Shown: piece by piece, positions 59,737 to 64,000 of the stretch | Numbering within the stretch: position 1 is the stretch's first letter | How the letters are laid out: each line of letters begins with the position of its first letter | Source of the DNA: Mesorhizobium sp. INR15 | GTDB taxonomy: Bacteria; Pseudomonadota; Alphaproteobacteria; Rhizobiales; Rhizobiaceae | Assembly: GCF_015500075.1 (NCBI RefSeq) | Contig: NZ_CP045496.1 | Location: 124,001 to 188,000 of the forward strand | Length of the DNA stretch: 64,000 nt | Reading direction: 5' to 3' | The notes under the pieces: model-generated | Told to the model about the DNA's origin: nothing | Database searches by the model: none | The model's input: only the letters and a program-made list of their open reading frames with translations | Translations under genes and position numbers: made by a program

Positions 59737-61581
59737 CTATTCCGGCACGTACCTTACCGCGCCCTTGGCGGCGCTGGTTGCCATCGAGGCATAGGCGCGC
59801 AGTGCCGTCGTCACCTTGCGCTTGCGCTTTTCCTCGGGCTTCCAGGCGGCCGCTCCCCTGGCCTCCATCGCCACGCGGCGAGCAGCCAGTTCAGCGTCAC
59901 CGACGGCGAGGTTGATGGTGCGGTTGGGGATATCGATCTCGATCGTGTCGCCTTCCTGCACCAGTCCGATCAGCCCGCCTTCCGCCGCTTCCGGCGAGGC
60001 ATGGCCGATCGACAGGCCCGAGGTGCCGCCGGAGAAGCGGCCGTCGGTGACCAAAGCGCAGGCTTTGCCGAGGCCTTTCGACTTCAGATAGCTGGTGGGG
60101 TAGAGCATTTCCTGCATGCCGGGGCCGCCGCGCGGTCCCTCGTAGCGGATGACGACGACGTCGCCGGCCTTGATCTCGTTGGAGAGGATCGCCTTGACGC
60201 TGGCGTCCTGGCTTTCGAAGACCCGCGCCGGCCCGGTGAACTTCAGGATCGATTCATCGACGCCGGCGGTCTTCACGATACAGCCGTCGAGCGCCAGATT
60301 GCCTTTCAGCACGGCAAGCCCGCCATCCTTGGAGAAGGGATGCTTGGCCGAGCGGATGACGCCGGTCTCGCGGTCGAGATCGAGTTCGTCCCAGCGGCGG
60401 TCCTGGCTGAAGGCCACCTGTGTCGGCACGCCACCGGGGGCAGCCAGGAAGAAATCGCGGACACTCTGGCTGGTGGTGCGGGAAATGTCCCAATGATCGA
60501 GCGCTTCGCCCAGCGTCGCGGTATGAACCGTTGGCAGGTCGCGGTTGAGCAGCCCGGCATTGTCGAGCTGGCCAAGGATCGCCATGATGCCGCCGGCACG
60601 ATGGACGTCCTCCATATGCACGTCCGACTTGGCGGGCGCGACCTTGCACAGAACAGGGACGCGCCGCGACAGCATGTCGATGTCGTCCTGGTCAAAGTCG
60701 ATCTCGCCCTCATGCGCGGCAGCCAGGATATGCAGCACGGTGTTTGTCGAGCCGCCCATGGCGATGTCGAGCGTCATGGCGTTCTCGAACGCACCCTTGG
60801 AAGCGATGTTGCGCGGCAGCGCGGTCTCGTCATCCTGCTCGTAGTAGCGCTGGGCGAGATCGACGATCAGGTGACCTGCCTCAACGAACAGCCGCTTGCG
60901 GTCGGCATGAGTGGCCAGCGTCGAGCCGTTGCCGGGCAGAGACAGGCCGAGCGCTTCGGTCAGGCAGTTCATCGAATTGGCGGTGAACATGCCCGAGCAG
61001 GAGCCACAGGTTGGGCAAGCCGAACGCTCGATGATCTTGACGTCCTCGTCGGAAATCTTGTCATCGGCGGCGGCGACCATGGCATCGACCAGGTCGAGCG
61101 CCTGGGTCTTGCCACCCAGCACCACCTTGCCGGCTTCCATCGGCCCGCCGGAAACGAACACGGTCGGGATGTTGAGGCGCAGCGAGGCCATCAGCATGCC
61201 GGGGGTGATCTTGTCGCAATTGGAGATGCAGACCATGGCGTCGGCGCAATGCGCGTTGACCATGTATTCGACGGAATCGGCGATCAGTTCGCGCGACGGC
61301 AGTGAATAGAGCATGCCGTCGTGGCCCATGGCGATGCCGTCATCGACAGCGATGGTGTTGAACTCCTTGGCGACGCCGCCGGCCTTCTCAATCTCGCGCG
61401 CGACCAGCTGGCCAAGGTCCTTCAGGTGGACGTGACCCGGCACGAACTGGGTGAAGGAATTGACCACCGCGATAATCGGCTTGCCGAAGTCGCTGTCCTT
61501 CATGCCGGTGGCGCGCCACAGGCCGCGGGCGCCGGCCATGTTGCGGCCATGGGTGGTGGTGCGGGAGCGATAGGCAGGCAT
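59737..61581 (-). CDS. ilvD: Dihydroxy-acid dehydratase
   Basis: This 614-residue enzyme of branched-chain amino acid synthesis dehydrates dihydroxyisovalerate and dihydroxymethylvalerate. It starts MPAYRSRTTTHGRNMAGARGLWRATGMKDSDFGKPIIAV. Cluster cysteines lie in SNCDKITPGML and SACPTCGSCSGMFTANSMN, with DGRFSGGTSGLSIGHASPEA later. These match true IlvD, in contrast to the sugar-acid dehydratase at 21 kb. ATG 61581 has AAGGA 7 bases upstream. Length is normal. Confidence 0.95.
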   Translation of the reverse strand: MPAYRSRTTTHGRNMAGARGLWRATGMKDSDFGKPIIAVVNSFTQFVPGHVHLKDLGQLVAREIEKAGGVAKEFNTIAVDDGIAMGHDGMLYSLPSRELIADSVEYMVNAHCADAMVCISNCDKITPGMLMASLRLNIPTVFVSGGPMEAGKVVLGGKTQALDLVDAMVAAADDKISDEDVKIIERSACPTCGSCSGMFTANSMNCLTEALGLSLPGNGSTLATHADRKRLFVEAGHLIVDLAQRYYEQDDETALPRNIASKGAFENAMTLDIAMGGSTNTVLHILAAAHEGEIDFDQDDIDMLSRRVPVLCKVAPAKSDVHMEDVHRAGGIMAILGQLDNAGLLNRDLPTVHTATLGEALDHWDISRTTSQSVRDFFLAAPGGVPTQVAFSQDRRWDELDLDRETGVIRSAKHPFSKDGGLAVLKGNLALDGCIVKTAGVDESILKFTGPARVFESQDASVKAILSNEIKAGDVVVIRYEGPRGGPGMQEMLYPTSYLKSKGLGKACALVTDGRFSGGTSGLSIGHASPEAAEGGLIGLVQEGDTIEIDIPNRTINLAVGDAELAARRVAMEARGAAAWKPEEKRKRKVTTALRAYASMATSAAKGAVRYVPE

Positions 61582-61735
61582 GAATTTTCCTTAGCTGGCT
61601 GGCTGCACTCAAGGGAGCGTGGCGGCGCTGAATTCGAACCGCAGGCGTTATAGACGCCACGGCGTGGTCTGGCCACAATTTTACACTGCGCCAGGGAATC
61701 CGCGACGCCGGTTGACGAGAGTGGTCATCCAATAT

Positions 61736-61767
61736 ATAGCCAAATGGGTATATACCTTATTGGCTAT
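61736..61767. promoter_or_regulatory. Nested palindromic operator and promoter for the ArsR operon
   Basis: Outer arms ATAGCCAA (61736-61743) and TTGGCTAT (61760-61767) share the same centre as the perfect GGTATATACC (61747-61756). This makes a 32-bp dyad 9 bases before the ArsR ATG. TTGACG at 61712-61717 with TATAGC at 61735-61740 (17-base spacer) is a promoter whose -10 box overlaps the left arm. It fits autorepression by the ArsR-type protein. Confidence 0.6.
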
Positions 61768-61776
61768 GGAACTCCG

Positions 61777-62121
61777 ATGAACCAACTGGACGCTACTTTC
61801 GCAGCACTTGCCGATCCGACGCGGCGCGCCATTCTAGCCCGTCTCATCCAGGGGGATGCCTCGGTGATGGAACTGGCGGAGCCTTTCGCGATGAGCCAGC
61901 CCTCGATCTCCAAGCATCTCAAGGTGCTGGAAAATGCCGGATTGATTTCGCGCGGCCGCGATGCGCAGCGCCGGCCGTGCCGGCTGGAAGCGAAGCCGCT
62001 GGCCGAAGCCAATGACTGGCTGGAGCGCTACCGCAAGATCTGGGAAGGCAATTTTACCCGCCTCGACGCCTTGCTGGGCGCCTTGAAGGCCGAGAAAAAT
62101 CCCGGCGCCAGCGAGCAATAG
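61777..62121 (+). CDS. ArsR family transcriptional regulator
   Basis: This 114-residue winged-helix repressor (MNQLDATFAALADPTRRAILARL, recognition helix MSQPSISKHLKVLENAGLI) has no metal-ligand cysteines, like its paralogue at 20.7 kb. ATG 61777 was chosen because the upstream ATG at 61744 lies inside the operator dyad. It heads a set with an SRPBCC protein and a VOC-fold protein, a common bacterial combination. It probably represses itself and those genes. The signal is unknown. Confidence 0.9.
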   Translation: MNQLDATFAALADPTRRAILARLIQGDASVMELAEPFAMSQPSISKHLKVLENAGLISRGRDAQRRPCRLEAKPLAEANDWLERYRKIWEGNFTRLDALLGALKAEKNPGASEQ

Positions 62122-62193
62122 CCCAAAAAGATCCGGCCCATGTCGGATCGCCAAATGGCCGAACGTCCTTGGACAAACATCAGGAGGATCATC

Positions 62194-62721
62194 TTGAGCA
62201 CCACCAGCTTGCCCGGCTCGACCGTCGCCACATTGACCGTGACCACACCCAGCGACCGTGAGGTCCAGATCACCCGCGTGTTCGATGCGCCTCGCCCCAT
62301 GGTGTTCGACTGCTGGACGATCCCGGAATTGCTGAAAGGCTGGCTGCATGGCCCGGACGGCTGGCGGCTGGCCGTCTGTGAAATCGACCTCAGGGTGGGC
62401 GGCGCCACGCGCTACGTGTGGCAGCACCGCGATGGCCAGGTCATGGGCATGAGCGGCGCCTACCGCGAGATCGTGCGTCCGAGCCGGCTCGTGGCCACCG
62501 AACTGTTCGACGAGGACTGGACCGGCGGCGAGACGGTGGGAACCGTGGTCTTCACCGAACAGACCGGAAAGACCTTGCTGACACAGACCGTGCTCTACGC
62601 CTCGCGGGCTGCCCGCGATGGTGCGCTTGGCACCGGCATGACGGGCGGCATGGCCGAGAGCTACGCCCAGCTCGATGCCCATCTTGCTTCCCTGCGGGCC
62701 GCCGCAAAAGGCGCGGCCTGA
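62194..62721 (+). CDS. SRPBCC (AHSA1-type) domain protein
   Basis: This 175-residue protein of the START-like fold has the AHSA1 signatures ITRVFDAPRPMVFDCWTIPELLKGWL, DLRVGGATRYVW and TVVFTEQTGKTLLTQTVLYAS. Proteins of this kind bind hydrophobic ligands. The TTG start at 62194 has AGGAGG 6 bases upstream, so it is preferred to the frame open to 62140. It lies 72 bases after the ArsR gene. Together with ArsR and the VOC protein it forms a typical three-gene set of unknown physiological role. Confidence 0.87.
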   Translation: MSTTSLPGSTVATLTVTTPSDREVQITRVFDAPRPMVFDCWTIPELLKGWLHGPDGWRLAVCEIDLRVGGATRYVWQHRDGQVMGMSGAYREIVRPSRLVATELFDEDWTGGETVGTVVFTEQTGKTLLTQTVLYASRAARDGALGTGMTGGMAESYAQLDAHLASLRAAAKGAA

Positions 62722-62755
62722 CCTTCTTAACCCCAGAGAAAATAAGGACATGACG

Positions 62756-63226
62756 ATGCAAAAGATCACCACCTTCCTGTGGTTCGACGGCGAGGCCGAA
62801 GAGGCCATGAACCACTATGTCTCCATCTTCAAGAACTCGAAGGTGCTGAGCGTCGCCCGCTGGCCGCAAGGCCACCCTCAAGAAGGCAAAGTGCTTGTGG
62901 CCTCGTTCGAGCTCGACGGCGTGCGGTTCCAGGCGCTCAACGGCGGCCCGCAATACAAGTTCACCGAGGCCATGTCGCTCTCGATCGACTGCAAGACGCA
63001 GGCCGAGGTGGATCATTTCTGGAACAAACTGACCGAAGGCGGCGGCGAGCCGGGACCTTGTGGATGGCTGAAGGACAAGTTCGGCGTTTCCTGGCAGGTC
63101 GTGCCGGAACAGTTGCCACGACTGCTTCAGGACCCAGACCGAGCCAAGGCCGGACGGGTGATGAACGCGATGATGCAGATGAAAAAGATCGAGATCGCTA
63201 ATTTGGAAGAGGCCGCGACGGGGTAA
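62756..63226 (+). CDS. VOC-fold protein of the 3-demethylubiquinone-9 methyltransferase-like (PhnB) family
   Basis: This 156-residue protein has the MQKITTFLWFDGEAEEAMNHYVSIFKNSKVL opening and the GVRFQALNGGPQYKFTEAMSLSI and PCGWLKDKFGVSWQVVPEQL segments of this family. Despite the family name it is not a proven methyltransferase. ATG 62756 is preferred to 62750 because AAGGA lies 7 bases upstream. It follows the SRPBCC gene after 34 bases. The two and ArsR form one operon; a repeat element lies downstream. Confidence 0.85.
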   Translation: MQKITTFLWFDGEAEEAMNHYVSIFKNSKVLSVARWPQGHPQEGKVLVASFELDGVRFQALNGGPQYKFTEAMSLSIDCKTQAEVDHFWNKLTEGGGEPGPCGWLKDKFGVSWQVVPEQLPRLLQDPDRAKAGRVMNAMMQMKKIEIANLEEAATG

Positions 63227-63239
63227 TTCTAGGCGCCAT

Positions 63240-63389
63240 TCCTTCTCCCCTTGTGGGAGAAGGTGGCCGAGCGAAGCTCGGTCGGATGAGGGGTGCTCCA
63301 AAAAGCACCAAAATCTCATTCCTTCCAGCACCCCTCAACCGTCTCGGCGCTCGCGCCGATCCACCTGCTCCCACAGGGGGAGAAGGAAA
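63240..63389. repeat. Rhizobial intergenic palindromic repeat (double unit)
   Basis: CCTTCTCCCCTTGTGGGAGAAGG (arms of 9 bases, about 63241-63263) and a second, divergent hairpin CTGCTCCCACAGGGGGAGAAGG (about 63365-63387) enclose GGATGAGGGGTGC / AGCACCCCTC arms. It lies between the VOC gene and prfC, which converge. It is the same family as at 35346 and 39860. Confidence 0.85.
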
Positions 63390-63394
63390 GACGC

Positions 63395-64000
63395 TCAGGC
63401 CGCCTGGTCGCGAACTTGATAGTCCTTGATGGTAGCAAACTTGATCGCCTTCCAGCGCTCCGCTTCGTAGTTGAGCGAAAAGGCATGCTGGGCGAGGAAC
63501 ACCGGGTCGTTGTCGAGATCGCGGGCGATGTCGCCGCGATGCGCTTCGATGAAGCGGTGGACTTCCAGCTTGTCGTCGGCCGAAATCCAGCGGCAGATAG
63601 AAAAGCGCGACATCTCGAATTCGACCGGCAGCGTATATTCGAAATTCAGCCGTTCCTTCAGCACATCGAGTTGCAGCGCGCCAACGACACCGACGATGGC
63701 TGGTGAGCCATCCTCCGGCGAGAACAGCTGCACGACGCCTTCCTCGGCCATCTGGTGCAGTGCCTCCTTCAGCTTCTTGGCCTTCATGGCATCGCCAAGG
63801 CGGACGCGGCGCAGGATTTCCGGTGCGAAATTCGGCACGCCGCGAAACAGGATTTCCTCGCCTTCGGTCAGCGTGTCGCCGATGCGCAGCGTGCCGTGGT
63901 TGGGGATGCCGACGACGTCGCCGGCGAAAGCTTCATCGGCGGTCACGCGGGTGCGGGCAAAGAAGAATTGCGGCGCCGACAGGCTCATTGGCTTGCCGGT
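63395..64000 (-). CDS. prfC: Peptide chain release factor 3 (C-terminal part)
   Basis: This is the C-terminal portion of a translational GTPase of the RF3 family, which removes RF1/RF2 from the ribosome after termination. It runs off the right edge, so the GTP-binding domain is outside the window. The visible part has the RF3 C-terminal domain: ADEAFAGDVVGIPNHGTLRIGDTLTEGEEILFRGVPNFAPEILRRVRLGDAMKAKKLKEAL, EGVVQLFSPEDGSPAIVGVVGALQLDVL, and a C-terminal tail that ends YQVRDQAA. The stretch before (reading ...TGKPMSLSAPQFF) continues the open frame to the edge. Confidence 0.92.
   Translation of the reverse strand, partial: TGKPMSLSAPQFFFARTRVTADEAFAGDVVGIPNHGTLRIGDTLTEGEEILFRGVPNFAPEILRRVRLGDAMKAKKLKEALHQMAEEGVVQLFSPEDGSPAIVGVVGALQLDVLKERLNFEYTLPVEFEMSRFSICRWISADDKLEVHRFIEAHRGDIARDLDNDPVFLAQHAFSLNYEAERWKAIKFATIKDYQVRDQAA

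Overview
The window looks like the chromosome of an alphaproteobacterium of the order Rhizobiales, most likely Mesorhizobium or a close relative. It is GC-rich and densely packed with short overlaps of the ATGA/GTGA type. It carries rhizobial short intergenic palindromes, an fds-type formate dehydrogenase operon, a Rhizobium-type phospholipid N-methyltransferase and many ABC uptake systems. No tRNA, rRNA, CRISPR array, transposase or phage gene is visible. The genus is an inference from gene content, not from a marker gene.

Layout. 1-3.2 kb: end of a polar amino acid binding protein, its permease, a class V aminotransferase and a frameshifted acetyltransferase. 3.3-8.5 kb: dppABCDF-type peptide importer (minus strand). 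9.0-14.1 kb: acyl-CoA ligase with a histone-like tail, coupled to a probable ETF-beta lysine methyltransferase, then pgi with a HAD phosphatase. 14.4-17.6 kb: MocR regulator and a non-pyrrolysine MttB-family methyltransferase. 17.7-20.3 kb: hypothetical gene and chrBA. 20.7-24.8 kb: ArsR regulator, sugar-acid dehydratase, CoxG-like protein and Mrp ATPase. 24.9-32.3 kb: fdsR-fdsGB-(small ORF)-fdsA-fdhD-fdsD. 32.4-35.3 kb: a three-domain hydrolase/cyclase-like/LuxR protein and three small stress or enzyme-like proteins. 35.6-41.2 kb: ydcSTUV-patD putrescine-type uptake and oxidation operon, with a LysR gene upstream. 42.4-47.3 kb: DedA and PmtA, a two-component system, and an Rrf2/thioredoxin-reductase-like pair. 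47.5-57.8 kb: DeoR regulator divergent from a kinase / demethylase / demethylase / kinase cassette, then an EamA exporter and a cytosine-deaminase-like gene. 57.9-64 kb: ABC exporter, ilvD, ArsR-SRPBCC-VOC operon and the C-terminal end of prfC.

How the genes fit together. One-carbon metabolism recurs. The MttB homologue (16.1 kb) and two folate-type FAD demethylases (49.5 and 52.0 kb) are of families that remove N-methyl groups. The NAD-dependent formate dehydrogenase operon can oxidise formate released from the folate pool. Amine uptake and oxidation (ydcSTUV-patD) and an N-methylating enzyme (PmtA) lie between them. Physical proximity does not prove one pathway.

Most unusual region. The 47.5-55.3 kb cassette has two choline-kinase-like proteins flanking two dimethylglycine-dehydrogenase-like proteins. 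All four genes are translationally coupled or nearly so. A long hairpin-rich leader precedes them, and a divergent DeoR-type regulator (a family that usually senses phosphorylated metabolites) lies upstream. It suggests breakdown of an N-methylated amino alcohol or similar compound through a phosphorylated intermediate. This is a hypothesis, not a recognised system.
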